A stretch of DNA of 64,000 nucleotides from Capillidium heterosporum. Lineage: Eukaryota; Entomophthoromycota; Entomophthoromycetes; Entomophthorales; Capillidiaceae. This document shows positions 34,477-45,320 of the stretch, piece by piece. The notes beneath the pieces were generated by a model. It saw only the letters and a program-made list of their open reading frames with translations, was not told the DNA's origin and searched no databases. The stretch covers positions 372,001-436,000 of the forward strand of contig WBMQ01000014.1 in NCBI GenBank assembly GCA_016630905.1, given 5' to 3'. Each line of letters opens with the position of its first letter. Within the stretch, counting starts at the first letter, position 1. A program made the position numbers and the translations under genes.

Positions 34477-35757
34477 TTAATTCTCCCAATAGTTAATGAA
34501 GATACCTGGACATTGAGCTTGGATCCAAGTATTGAACTCTATTTCCTTTATGGGAAAGGTGGCAAACTGTAAGTTCAAGCTGCTATCCTCACTAACTTTA
34601 ACTTCCTTTTTAAAGCAGAAACTAGAGCTCACTTTACATATAGGTACGACTGTAAGGTTGGAAAGATATGGTAGCTGAAACTGCAAAAGCTTTATAAAGT
34701 TGAGACCTAATTGAACATTAGTAAAAAGTTGCAAGTGACGGATATAGCAGGAGCATTCTAAGTCTTTGAACAGACTGTCTTTAGTGGCACCGTGCAATTC
34801 CAATTGATTCAGCTTAGGCAAGGATAGTACGATTCCAATTGATTCGCTATTGAAACTTTCGTGTAGCTTCAAACTTAGATATCGCAAATTTTGAAATCCA
34901 TGGGAAGCTTCGAGGGAAATAGACCCAACTGTTATACTTAAGCTTATCAATTCTCTAAGGTCACACAGGAGAAATTGATCGTAGTTGTCTAAAGTAAGGA
35001 GTATATCCAACAAATCATCGTCATCCTCGTTATCAAAATGTAAAGCTTGGATACTTTGGAACCATTCAAATGGAAAATTCTCTACAGCGTTTGAATTCAT
35101 ACTACCAATACTTAGTTTTTTCACATTCTTGAAGGAGATTGGCATCATATCTACGTTGGTTTCATAGATAACGACATACAAATCTAGTACTATTAGGTTA
35201 GGAAAACAGTCATTAATGAGAGTTAAAAATTGATGGTCGCAATAGAGTAAACACAGTGCTAAAGATCGAAGCCGTGGGGTATGTAGTGACCTAATAAATC
35301 CGGAAAATTCGAGCTGCAGCGACTCTCGACCCTTCGCTACAATCTCTAATTGATCCAGCTCTTCGATTACATGGTTGAAATTCGTTGTGATTGGTACTAG
35401 TCCGTCAAATACTAACGTTAGCCACTTTAACTTTTGAGGTAAGATATGCAACTGGTCAAATAACTGGGTAGTATCTACTCGGCATTTTATTTCAAGTCGT
35501 TTTAAATTGGGAAGTTGATGCCTCCTGTTAAAAACATCCCTGGGTGTATAACCAACTATTCCTTTTATGTATCTACCATATCTTGAAACTAAGTCGTTAA
35601 AACCTTGATATACCTCTATCACCTCATAAATTTTAGCCTCCAAGAGGTCGTTGAACCGTTTGCTGCAGTACCGCAGTTCAAGCTGAATGGACTTTTCTAA
35701 GTTGACCAAGACCTCCTCAACTATGAAGTCAGGTAGTGAATTTATATCGACTTGCAT
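34477..35757 (-). CDS. F-box/LRR protein, intact copy 1
   Basis: A 426-aa intron-free frame. The F-box occupies about residues 5-50 (INSLPDFIVEEVLVNLE; LELRYCSKRFNDLL). Irregular leucine-rich repeats follow (LPNLKRLEIKC; TPRLRSLALCLLYCDHQFL; FPNLIVLDLYV; LPKLNQLELHGATKDSLF) to a conserved end WIQAQCPGIFINYWEN. The frame is open 52 codons further upstream but without an ATG there. I chose the ATG at 35757 because MQV-D-LPD aligns with the ATG of the copy at 37801. F-box proteins bind Skp1 and present targets to cullin-1 ubiquitin ligases, with the LRR as the likely target-binding surface. The target is unknown. No TATA box. Confidence 0.88.
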   Translation of the reverse strand: MQVDINSLPDFIVEEVLVNLEKSIQLELRYCSKRFNDLLEAKIYEVIEVYQGFNDLVSRYGRYIKGIVGYTPRDVFNRRHQLPNLKRLEIKCRVDTTQLFDQLHILPQKLKWLTLVFDGLVPITTNFNHVIEELDQLEIVAKGRESLQLEFSGFIRSLHTPRLRSLALCLLYCDHQFLTLINDCFPNLIVLDLYVVIYETNVDMMPISFKNVKKLSIGSMNSNAVENFPFEWFQSIQALHFDNEDDDDLLDILLTLDNYDQFLLCDLRELISLSITVGSISLEASHGFQNLRYLSLKLHESFNSESIGIVLSLPKLNQLELHGATKDSLFKDLECSCYIRHLQLFTNVQLGLNFIKLLQFQLPYLSNLTVVPICKVSSSFCFKKEVKVSEDSSLNLQFATFPIKEIEFNTWIQAQCPGIFINYWEN

Positions 35758-36499
35758 CTCTTCAGTTTGAATTTTGGATCCAGCTGGTAAACCTTTCTCT
35801 TTCAATTGATTTGAATTGATAAAAGTGAAAATTCTGTGGAATCGAAAGCTGATAAAATCCAAAACCTTGAAGCAAATAAATAGGCAGAATTCAACTTTGA
35901 TGACGTGGCACAATTTTTTAAGTAAATTTGATAAATGCCAGAAGTATAAAATATAATGTGCTGCTGTAGATGAGAACTAAAGAGGTTGGAGGGTATTGAA
36001 TCAAACCTAATTCATTTAGCTTTTCAAAGCTCCTATATACTTTCCGAAATATACATATAAATGTGTCCTATCAGTTTGTGGAAAATATCTCGGATTAAAA
36101 ACTAAGAGGCGGTTTTTAAAGGAAGATATATATAAGCTCACGAAATAGCTGAACTCAGCATTATAGTAATTGATCAATGATTTGACCGAAATATTTCTGG
36201 AAAGTAAAGTGCATATATAAATTTATAGTAATGGTATAATTGATAACGATCTCAATAATCCAGCAAAAGTTGGGATTGTTCGTAACATCAATACCGCAGT
36301 TAGTATTTCTTCTATATTTATAACACTATTTATGAGGTATTTGGCTTGATATCAAGTAAATAATAAAGGTGGAAATAAAATATCAATTTTATAAATCAAA
36401 ATACATATAAAATTAGAGGATCTATACAAATTTATAAAAGCTTATCCATTATCTATTAAAAATATAAATGGATATACCTTTTGAATTGATATGATTGCA
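35758..36499. other. Intergenic between F-box copies
   Basis: The part next to the downstream ATG (35760-35900) resembles the upstream region of the 37801 copy (GGTTTTGGATTTTATCAGC against GCTTTGAATTTTATCAATT), so the duplicated block includes promoter DNA. The rest is featureless. Confidence 0.45.
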
Positions 36500-37801
36500 T
36501 TAGTTTTCGAAATAGTTAATGAAGGCACCTGGAGACTGAGTTCGGATCCAATCTTCAAATTTATTCTCTTCCTTGGGGAAAGTAACGAACTGTAAGTTCA
36601 AGTTGCCACCCATACCAACTTTAGTGAACTTAGTGTTATCGAAGATCCAGTGGTTGGTTTTGACATGCTTGACCGTTAGATTGGCGAGTTTGGGTACCTG
36701 TAATTGCAAAAGCTTTAGAAAATTGATACCCAGTTGACTTTTGGTTAGGAGGAGCAGGCTGATTATTAAACTGGTACATCTTACATCCTTGAATAACTTG
36801 TCGTTAATACTACCATATAAATATATCCGCTTTAGCTTAGGTAAGGAAAGCACCACTTCCATAGATCTGTTGTTGAAAGTCTTGTGGAGTTCTAGGTCGA
36901 GATATTCAATACGTTGAAACTTTAAAGATTCTTCAAAGGATATCTGCCCTATAGTCAAACTTAAACTTACCAATTTGGTGAAGGTATGTCGAATAAAGTG
37001 GTGGTAGGCATCCAACCTACCGAGATGTTTCCACCACTCATAGTGATCGGTATAGAAATTTAAAGCTTCCAGTTCTTGAAAGCAGTGTAAAGGAAGTTGA
37101 TACATGTACCTCGATTCCAGTAGGACCAGTTCAAACTTCCTTAACCTTTTAAACGAAGCCGGGGTGATATCTACTATGAAGTTGAATTCGGTGAGCTCTA
37201 ACTTCAACACTACTAGGTTAGGAAAACATAAGTTGATATGGATTAGAAGTTGGTGGTCGCAGTTACTTAACCTTAGACTTAAGGACCTCAGTTGGGTTAT
37301 ACTAAATAAATTAATTACTCGTGAAATTTCGGAAGCTGTTAATTCAGCATCTCCAACCATAAGCTCAAGATGGTTCAATTCTTCAACAACATGAGTAAAA
37401 TCTATTACCTCTGGTGTAGGTCCATCGTAAACTAAACTCAAGCTCTTCAACTTAAAGGTCAAGGTATGAAATTGGTTGTAGAACTGCATTGGGTCGATGT
37501 GGTCATCTACTTCAAGTTTCTTCAAGTTTGATAGGTGAGGTACGACTTGGAAAAAGTCATCATGCATACGACCTCTCACTTCCTTGATAAAGCTACCATA
37601 CTTTAACACTAAACTTTTAAATTCTTGCCAGTGGTTGTCGACTTTTACGCAGTACATGTCAACTACTTCGTAAATGCTAGGTATTAAATATTTGTTGAAT
37701 CGTTTATTACAATACCTTAGTTTGAGGGTATTGGGATGCTCCAAGTAACTGAATATTTCTTCAATTATTATATCGGGAAAGGCATCGAAGTCGACTTGCA
37801 T
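36500..37801 (-). CDS. F-box/LRR protein, intact copy 2
   Basis: A 433-aa intron-free frame from an ATG at 37801 (MQVDFDAFPDIIIEEIFSYL). The F-box covers residues about 5-50, with LKLRYCNKRFNKYLIPSIYE. The LRR region contains LSNLKKLEVDDH, ITQLRSLSLRLSNCDHQLLI, FPNLVVLKLELTEF and LSLPKLKRIYLYGSINDKLF. The C-terminus is FEDWIRTQSPGAFINYFEN. It shares organisation and many residues with the neighbour at 34477, so the two are recent duplicates. The same frame is open upstream of 37801 without an ATG. The presumed role, as SCF substrate receptor, is from the family only. Confidence 0.88.
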   Translation of the reverse strand: MQVDFDAFPDIIIEEIFSYLEHPNTLKLRYCNKRFNKYLIPSIYEVVDMYCVKVDNHWQEFKSLVLKYGSFIKEVRGRMHDDFFQVVPHLSNLKKLEVDDHIDPMQFYNQFHTLTFKLKSLSLVYDGPTPEVIDFTHVVEELNHLELMVGDAELTASEISRVINLFSITQLRSLSLRLSNCDHQLLIHINLCFPNLVVLKLELTEFNFIVDITPASFKRLRKFELVLLESRYMYQLPLHCFQELEALNFYTDHYEWWKHLGRLDAYHHFIRHTFTKLVSLSLTIGQISFEESLKFQRIEYLDLELHKTFNNRSMEVVLSLPKLKRIYLYGSINDKLFKDVRCTSLIISLLLLTKSQLGINFLKLLQLQVPKLANLTVKHVKTNHWIFDNTKFTKVGMGGNLNLQFVTFPKEENKFEDWIRTQSPGAFINYFEN

Positions 37802-38477
37802 TCTTGGAATTGGGATTAAACTTGAACTTTTCTTGTAGCTGGAGATGGAATTGATCAAATTGGATGAGATTTTATGGCTTGCGTAATTGATAAAATTCAA
37901 AGCTTTGAATCAAAATTGCAAGTGGCGATTTCTTAACACAGACGCTAACTGCTATTTATTTTTAAATCAATCAAAATCCTGCTCTAGCTAATAGTGTTTC
38001 AGCATTTCCCAATTTAGAGGCTTAGATTTCAATAAAACGTTCATACATCCCTATTTTATTAGTCTTTTGAAGTTATCTAAACATATATACATTGTTATAC
38101 ATATTTTATATCAAAACAATAGCTAAAGCTATTGATTTCCTAGGGTAAGCTCATTTAAGATTCATCAGCCAATTCTATTTGCATCAAATATGCTTATCTC
38201 TAAAGTTAAGGAAATTTTTGGTTTAATCATGCATCTTTGCCAATTTTACATATGAATTTATTTAGTAACAATACTCCATAAACCTTTCCTAAGGACTATT
38301 GTAAACCTAACGAAGATGAGCACTAAATTATCTTAACAAGCTAACTGCACAAAAACTTGTTTTATAATCTTTAAGTTTATATCATAAAGCTCAATGTATA
38401 ATTACAAAAGAATAATCTTTACTTACAACCAAAAACAATATTCGTCCGATATTTATTCTTGCACTTCACTCCTTCAA
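37802..38477. other. Intergenic
   Basis: Upstream DNA of the F-box copy and 3' flank of the carboxypeptidase; no feature recognised. Confidence 0.5.
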
Positions 38478-39783
38478 CTAATGGAGTGGGTTTTTAATTG
38501 CCATATCGACAAAGTATAAAAATCCAGGTAGGACATCTTGAGCGACCGGTAAAATCTCCGAAACTGGCAAGTAAAACCCAGGTACCCTCTCAGTTGGTGA
38601 CAACTCAATACTAAAACTCAAAGCCTTGCCACCATCGCCATAAAAGTAATCGGTAGTAACCCCTGAAGCTTCGTAGAGATCAATAACCCTTTCACTTGTA
38701 TACTGCGTACCTCTTACTCCTTTGATAGCATCACGAATACCATCACCAATCTCAGTCAGAATTTTATTATCCTTAGGTAAGTCGGTAACGTTGCCATAAG
38801 GTCTCAGAACCAACTGACCGTAGCTATGGAAGTCAATGGCTCCGATAAGATCTAATTTGGTCGTATAGTTGATGATAGCTTGGACCTCCAGTTCGGAAGC
38901 TGGGCTAGGACCACGGTAGCTGTCTGAAATTGGAGACCAACTGGAGCCTCTACCATCCCACCCGTAAGGAAAGTTGCGGTTCAAATCTACGCCAATGGAA
39001 ATATTGGTTGGTTTGTTTCGATTCTTACGCCAGGCCCGGTCGACTTTAAAAGTATGATGGTAGCCGTCGGGATTGACAACTGGTATGAAGACAAACTCCA
39101 CCTTATCCAAAAATGACTTTATAGTGGGATCTGTCTTACTGTTTTTAACCAAGTAGTTGGCTAGGTAAGCTAAAGTCGAACCGGTGATCCATTCCCGGGC
39201 ATGGATAAGTCTAAGTTTTTAAAGTTAAATTCGTAGTTATAGGATTGTGTTGTTACGATTGAAGGTAGATAACTGGCTTCTTCTTGCCGTTGGAGTTGGT
39301 GATGTGGGTGGCGGCGATATCACGACCTTCAACTGTTTGACCGATGCTAGGTACGAACTTTACCAGTCCACTGTTATTATCTGCCAAGTCGCTATAGAAC
39401 TTGTATATGTTGGTGTAGTTTTGGAACTTGGCAAAGAAGTCCTATGGATAAAGATTAGAAGCCTATATATTTGAATAATTCACGGTGGTCTCTATTTTAG
39501 ATTCACGCTTGGACCTCTCAATCAAACTATCTACATCTTCGACAAGAATTTCAGGTTTCGTCTTCAAGTTGAGCTGTGCCATTGATTTGGCATTCACGTT
39601 AACATCCCAGAACTGTCTATCACGTTTCCATACGTCCAAGTTCAAGGAATCGATCTTCTTGATGAGATCTTGATCAACTTTGAGCCGGACAACTTGGTTT
39701 TTGGTATGAGGAAGTGGGACGGTACCGCCTAAGACTTGGAAAGTTGCTAGCAAGAAGCAAATGGTAGCTGTAAGCTTTATCAT
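38478..39783 (-). CDS. Secreted zinc carboxypeptidase (M14), copy 2
   Basis: Three exons: 39783-39484, 39441-39257 and 39210-38478, giving 405 aa. The introns are 42 nt (GTGAAT...CATAG) and 46 nt (GTAACA...CTTAG). The first sits at the same place as in copy 1, before DFF. The second splits the Ser codon just before LIHAREW and is absent from copy 1. A signal peptide (MIKLTATICFLLATF) and a propeptide (VVRLKVDQDLIKKIDSLNLD) precede the catalytic domain. All active-site blocks are kept: HAREW, DLNRNF, DFHSYGQL, IDLYEASG and FSIELSPTE. Function as for copy 1: extracellular removal of C-terminal residues. Specificity may differ around the S1' pocket, which I cannot judge here. A TATA box lies about 50 nt upstream. 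Confidence 0.94.
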
Positions 39784-39830
39784 GGTTTAAAAATTTATGA
39801 TACTCATTACTGTTTCAACCTTGTACTTCA

Positions 39831-39836
39831 TTTATA
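39831..39836 (-). promoter_or_regulatory. TATA box of M14 copy 2
   Basis: GCTATAAATG on the minus strand, 48-53 nt before the ATG at 39783. Confidence 0.6.
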
Positions 39837-40648
39837 GCTTTTATTTGATACATCGATATTAAGTTTACATATACTATGTAAATCACATAGGAGGTCATCT
39901 ATCCGTAAGATCTGTTACTAACATTAAACACTGCAGAATACTAGTATATGTTTAATATTTGACTTATCCAATGAACATCATTAAAGCAGCACTCCAGTCA
40001 TGCTTTGATGAGGCTGACTAAATGTACGCTGACTGCCATACCTTTAAACTGTAAGCAATTTGTATATAATAATTTAGTATATAGATTCCGTAGCGTCATA
40101 TAACCTCTTGATCACGACGTAGCTAAAGACTGGCTCTATTTCACGGAATTCGGAGGTTGAATTATGGGTCCGATATTCTACTATCATAATTTAACTTACT
40201 AACTTTGATAGGGGACAGTCATTGGAATGAATATGTGATTATTTCTGTGAGTTAGAAAGCTAACAGTAGTAAAACTTGGTGATAAAATCAGATGTGATCA
40301 AATACGTGTGGGAAAATATCAATTAACTATAATAAATGACAGAGCGTGAGGTTTATTATATATATAAATGACCAGTGTCTGGCTTGGTAAAAGACTATGC
40401 TGCAATATAAGTTGCTTATTCGCTCTTAAATTGATAATGCAATAGAAATAATAAAAGCTAACGAAAATCAATATAGCTATACTCGGCTTTAAAATTCAAG
40501 GACAAAGCAATTACAGATTTGATAAAGTAGAAGTTTAACTGACTTCATAATGTTTGCTGAAGTGCTATATCTTGAAAACAAAAAACAATATAGGCTCAAC
40601 ATTTCATTTTATTTAAATAAGCATTTTAGGAATGTACAATACCGAGTA
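39837..40648. other. Intergenic
   Basis: No feature recognised between the carboxypeptidase promoter and tRNA-His. Confidence 0.5.
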
Positions 40649-40719
40649 GTCATTGTAGTATAGTGGTAGTACTCCACGTTGTGGCCGTGACGACCGCGGT
40701 TCGATTCCGCGCAATGACA
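40649..40719 (+). tRNA. tRNA-His (GTG)
   Basis: A 71-nt cloverleaf: perfect 7-bp acceptor (GTCATTG with CAATGAC) and A discriminator; D-arm TAGTATAGTGGTAGTAC (box A); anticodon loop TTGTGGC with anticodon GTG; T-arm CGCGG-TTCGATT-CCGCG (box B). The outermost anticodon-stem pair is C-A. There is no intron. As in eukaryotes, the extra 5' guanosine would be added after transcription. Confidence 0.95.
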
Positions 40720-40731
40720 TCTACCATTAGA

Positions 40732-40737
40732 TTTTTT
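40732..40737 (+). terminator. Pol III terminator of tRNA-His
   Basis: A run of six T starting 13 nt after the tRNA. Confidence 0.75.
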
Positions 40738-42219
40738 GTAATCTGATAATTTTTTCTCGATATTATCTATTAAATTTTGGATCTACAGAAATATATATTT
40801 ATTTTATATCCTTGATAGTTAAGTTAGCATTTTGGGCCTAAGTTTATCTACCTAGGTTTTCGTTGAGAAAAATAGGCTACTAACAAACGAAAATAGGACA
40901 AGTTATTAGAAACTTTTTAATTCGATTGCCTTATCATATAATTATGTGACCTATATATAGCAACCCCATTTATCTTTATAGGATGTTCCAGCCCTCATGC
41001 GTATAAATGGTAAATATATGTATATGTAATTTTGGAAATGCCTCTAAAACTGGAAGCAGATATTCGAGGTGGGATATATCAAAGATACTGCATTTGTAAA
41101 TTTAAAGGAAAATGAGTAGTTTAATACCAATACTTACTTTGTCTACTATAAGTACTACCGAATATTACTTTTCTACATTCCTTTTCTTTAAAATTTGAGC
41201 ATCTCTTATATCGATTTCTTTCAGTAGCTACAATCCTAGGAAAATATTATAATTATTTGATCGATATGTCAGCACCATAACCCTACCCAGCCAACTTTAT
41301 CCTCTAGAAGAATGTGCTGATCTTAAGGGCAGTAAGCTTGGTGGTTGCCATATGTAAATTACCTCTGGTTTTAAATATTAACTCTGCTATTTTCTACAAG
41401 CGAAATTTAGTTAATAGAATCAACCTTCGTCAGAGAGCTGGTATAGCCTTTATCAACATGAAAAATTAAACTATGACTACTTTTGTACACACGGCACCGC
41501 TAGGTCCCGCTTGTAACTTTATTGGACTCTGAAGGATATTCAGTCTACAGATGTGCTACTTTTTAAATGTGGCTATAGATTTGAATTTACATCACATATT
41601 TTTAAGGATTTAATCTTCAAGTCTACTACTCAACTTTACTTTACTGTCTGTATCTAGTGTAGCTTCCAGTCGATGTAAAGATATATGTATCAACGAAATA
41701 ACCTATTTACTTTGATGGCAACGTTGCTAAATATAGTAATCTGATGGCAGCAACTTATACTGTTATAATGTAGAAAAGTATTAGGATGCTCTATTCAAAT
41801 GACAAAGTTAAAATATATAGCTTACCAATCATCTCGCTCCTAGACAGCTCAACAGCCACTTGAACTTTAAATCGACTTAGGCTTCAGGTTGGGATGTTGT
41901 AAAAAGCAAAAATGCCGGAAAGTGGTGTAAATTCAAACTATCGCCACCAAATTCAACATAACTTTTATAAAACTCCAACCATACTCCATTTCTATCAAAT
42001 ACAACCCTGCCATTAAATATTACAAGAACTACATCATCTCAAATTTACCTTTCAACTTTTCACACTCTATTCCAAAAAAGCAAATACTTTTGCTTATAAA
42101 TTTCAAATTGCGCAGATTATCGAAGAGAAGCTGATTCCATGTAGACTTTACAAGAACATTTAGTAAAAGGCCCTATAAAGCAAAAAACTAAGATAGTAGA
42201 ATAAAAATATATTATATAG
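40738..42219. other. Intergenic, 1.5 kb
   Basis: No supported gene or repeat. Confidence 0.5.
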
Positions 42220-42311
42220 TAGCGAGTGTCTGGATTTGAACCAGAACCTTAGAAAAGATGATGATAGTAGAGGTAGTAGGTCTACGCGCACCTGATCGCG
42301 CTCCACTCGCT
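42220..42311 (-). tRNA. tRNA-like sequence, isotype unclear
   Basis: On the minus strand an 8-bp acceptor pairing (AGCGAGTG with CACTCGCT), a D-arm GCGC-GATCAGGT-GCGC and a perfect T-arm TCTGG-TTCAAAT-CCAGA enclose a 92-nt unit, with a T-run about 20 nt downstream. The middle is odd. It fits a type I tRNA with an 18-nt or so intron after position 37 (stem TAGAC with TTCTA, one mismatch, anticodon ACT). It can also be folded with a long variable arm. ACT is not an expected anticodon, so this may be a tRNA pseudogene. Confidence 0.5.
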
Positions 42312-43189
42312 TGTCTTTCGGTTCAAAATAAACCTATATACATTATATTTGTCAGCTTAGAAAGGTAATATATCTGCTATACCCAACGATACAGCTCTAT
42401 TTACATTTTAAAGTATTTTTTCTATACCAATGGATAATGTATCAGTAAATTTCGAACTGAGGTGGAATTGAAAAAGCCAGTCAACAATATCATCGATAAT
42501 TGATAATTAAGTATCTTAGTATATACAATTGACCAAAACTAATCACCTATATTCATATACACTCTTTTAACTTTATAATAATGAATATTTTATTAACATC
42601 TGCACCTGTAGTCAAATAGATAAGTTTAGTGAAGAACGCAGTGGGTTTAATAGATGGTTGGGCTTTAAGCCTATAGTAAAGCTACATAACTGTATTAACT
42701 TCTCAAAAGCCTAAATTTTAATTTAGTTTTGTATTATGATAAGTTTCAAAGCTAGGCATACTATACTTCCCAACAAACCTACCTGCCTGTAATAAACTTT
42801 CCTATTGAGCTAAAGTAAATTTCCAAACATTCCTCATCAATTTGATTCCCAATAGTAAAAATTTACATCGTAGTTGATCGAATCAAAGTACTCTAATTTT
42901 AGCCAATCGATCAATGGGATAAAGTACCTTATTTATAAAATTGGTGAAAAAGTATTTTTTATAGTACGCAAAATTCTACAAGATCGATTGTCAATTGCTT
43001 CCAAACTTTGCCCTCATTTCAACCAACAATACTTCCCAATTTCAATAGCTTCAAAGTGATGATTTGAATTTCTTACGATTTCAAGCCCTAAATTCCAACT
43101 TTACCACAAAGATATAGTTTAGCATGGGTATAGAATTTTAAGCTTAGGTACGAAGTATTCTAGTAGCAGTCATTTCTATCTGCAGTGTT
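42312..43189. other. Intergenic
   Basis: No ATG-initiated frame or repeat worth calling. Confidence 0.45.
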
Positions 43190-43582
43190 TTGCCTTTCAG
43201 TACTTTTTTCTTTACTGATGTTGGCTATAGCCTTCAGCTTTTAATATAAAGACTTTACCAAAGTCTGTGAGTTTAATGAAGGTAAGCCCGGTACCAAGCT
43301 TCTCAGCTTTCTTTTAGCTGCCGTACATATAGCCATCACCATCACTCACTGCTTGATTGTTACTATATTGATGATCACCAAGGTGAAAGTTTTGAATATC
43401 ATCGGATTGGTAACTAACCGTATAGCTATGAATTTAAAAACAGTACAATTTCAACTACATATCAATTAAAATTTGTTTGCAAGTTAAATAATATGCCTTT
43501 TCGGCGCCATAGTTCATAACGCACTTGCTGTTGTCGAAGTACACGTCAAAGGGATCATCTTGTGAATGGTAGTAAACACCGG
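43190..43582 (-). pseudogene. Decayed gene of unknown family
   Basis: The minus strand carries two stretches of convincing protein-like sequence. TGVYYHSQDDPFDVYFDNSK followed by CVMNYGAEKAYY lies at about 43582-43490. HSYTVSYQSDDIQNFHLGDH with SNNQAVSDGDGYMYGS lies at about 43436-43320, then (after a stop) LTDFGKVFILKAEGYSQHQ. Composition (Tyr, Asp, Ser, Gly rich) suggests a secreted or surface protein. The gap between the first two pieces lacks a clear GT donor, and stops interrupt the frame, so it is probably dead. I do not recognise the family. Confidence 0.4.
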
Positions 43583-45274
43583 TACTTTGAGCTTATTATC
43601 ACCAAATAACTATATTTAAAACCGACTGGTATGCTTAATTGCGCTACCTTGTTGGATCCTATCTTTCACATCGTTGTTAAACAATGCTATCAAAATTTTA
43701 TTAGATCAAGTTCTAGTAACGATGATATTCAAACTGATGGCAGTACAATTTTATATTTAGCGACTTTTACTGATATGGATGTTGATGTTAATAAGAGTAA
43801 TGTTAAACCCAATAAAAGGATTTTATTTGATAATACTAAGCTACTTTGATAATCAATATTTTAATCAAACTATTTAATAAATATTTATGACCTAATTTTT
43901 CAGTATATTAACTTCATGTTATTAAATTTGATTATATTCTTTTCCTTTATATTACTTTGTCCGTCCAATTATATTAGGTATATTCCCAGTATACAAGGAT
44001 GAAAGAGATATCAGATTTAGATATACTTTATTAAGCTGATCATATTGTCGCTATCGATATACCAGTTTTCACGGCAAATAAAAAAATATAGCCAAATACT
44101 TGATGTATGAACTCTAAAAAGAAAAAGTATTTTCAAAAATTGAAATTAGAATAGCTACTCCATTTTAGCATATATAAATACTTTGTAGAATAGCTTTATA
44201 ATGATGCACTGCAGCTTGAAAGAAATGATGTAAAGTTGGTGTTTTTGAAGATTTGGTATTGTCTTGTTACCTGTAGGTCTATTAGGCTCGATTTCAGTTC
44301 CAGCTTTGAATCAATGTTAGGATACCTCATTTATCAACCTAAAGTTTGATTCCGTTACGATATATTTTCTTTCACTTGATTCTTAATTCAAAAAGTAGTG
44401 AAATATACTTAATATTTGGACTAGGTTTGAGAATACCATTTCCTTATTAAGTCGATGACGAACGCTGTAAACTAAATCGGAACCAAATTTTTAGTACAAA
44501 TATTATGCCTATTAATTGTAACCTGGCTATATGGGAGCTTTTGTCCGAATGAATTTAAATTCCTCTTAGGGGGTCTTTTCTAATAGCAAAATATTTCTCT
44601 TATGATATGCTGGTATATAATAATGGATTTAATTGTATGTATACTTGAAATATGATGTCCTTCAATATCTTTAGTTCATATTGGAACCTTTATCCATAAA
44701 TTTTAAACTAGAGATAGTTCTAGTTGGATGGTATGTAATCGTATTTGACTAGCCTGAAGTTCTCGATGGAGCAATCTTTGGTACCTATTTTTAACTAGTT
44801 TGCCTACTTACCTACTTCTAGATGGCATTGTTTATAATCGTTACTGCTTAATTTAAAGTTCATGTGTCAATGAGACCATACATTGATAGTGCCATTTAAT
44901 AAATTACTTATGTTGCCATATTGTACAATTTAACCAACTTTATTCAACGATATTATAGCATTAATAGTCTAAAGCCTTAATTTCAATTTTGGGAATTTCT
45001 GGTACTGTACTGATCACTTTTAATTGTCAATTAGTTTATAGATGTGTAATATAAAGATAGTCAGGGTAGTAGGTCCAAATTCCAGCACTTGACTATTGAT
45101 ATTATTTTTTAAAGCCAAAATGAACTATTGATATTATTCAAAAAAGTAAGAAGTTTTCTCAAATTCAGCCGTAAAAGCTTTTCAAATTTTTGAAAATAAT
45201 CCAACTTGTTCCGTCTAATAAATTCATTCAAATGGTAGAACAAGTAGATATATTTAAATATTCCGACATTCTGG
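43583..45274. other. Intergenic, 1.7 kb
   Basis: A 72-codon plus-strand ATG frame at 43631-43849 is present but shows no family features and has no TATA box at the usual place; otherwise nothing. Confidence 0.4.
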
Positions 45275-45281
45275 TATATAA
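45275..45281 (+). promoter_or_regulatory. TATA box of the Lys-rich secreted protein
   Basis: GGTATATAATTG, 46 nt before the ATG at 45321; this also argues against the longer frame that begins at a TTG inside this element. Confidence 0.6.
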
Positions 45282-45320
45282 TTGACTCGGTGGCCAAAAG
45301 TATCCCAAAAATTTATCAAG

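Noticed and set aside
35758-35913. Upstream extension of the F-box gene by 52 codons
   Set aside because: No ATG in the extension; the paralog has its ATG at the same place as 35757.
42874-43059. 61-codon plus-strand frame
   Set aside because: Starts at TTG; no supporting feature.
43631-43849. 72-codon ATG frame on the plus strand
   Set aside because: No domain, no TATA box at the usual distance, and the neighbouring sequence is more protein-like on the other strand.
45282-45320. Upstream extension of the KK-repeat protein by 13 codons
   Set aside because: Begins at a TTG next to the TATA box; the ATG at 45321 gives a clean signal peptide.
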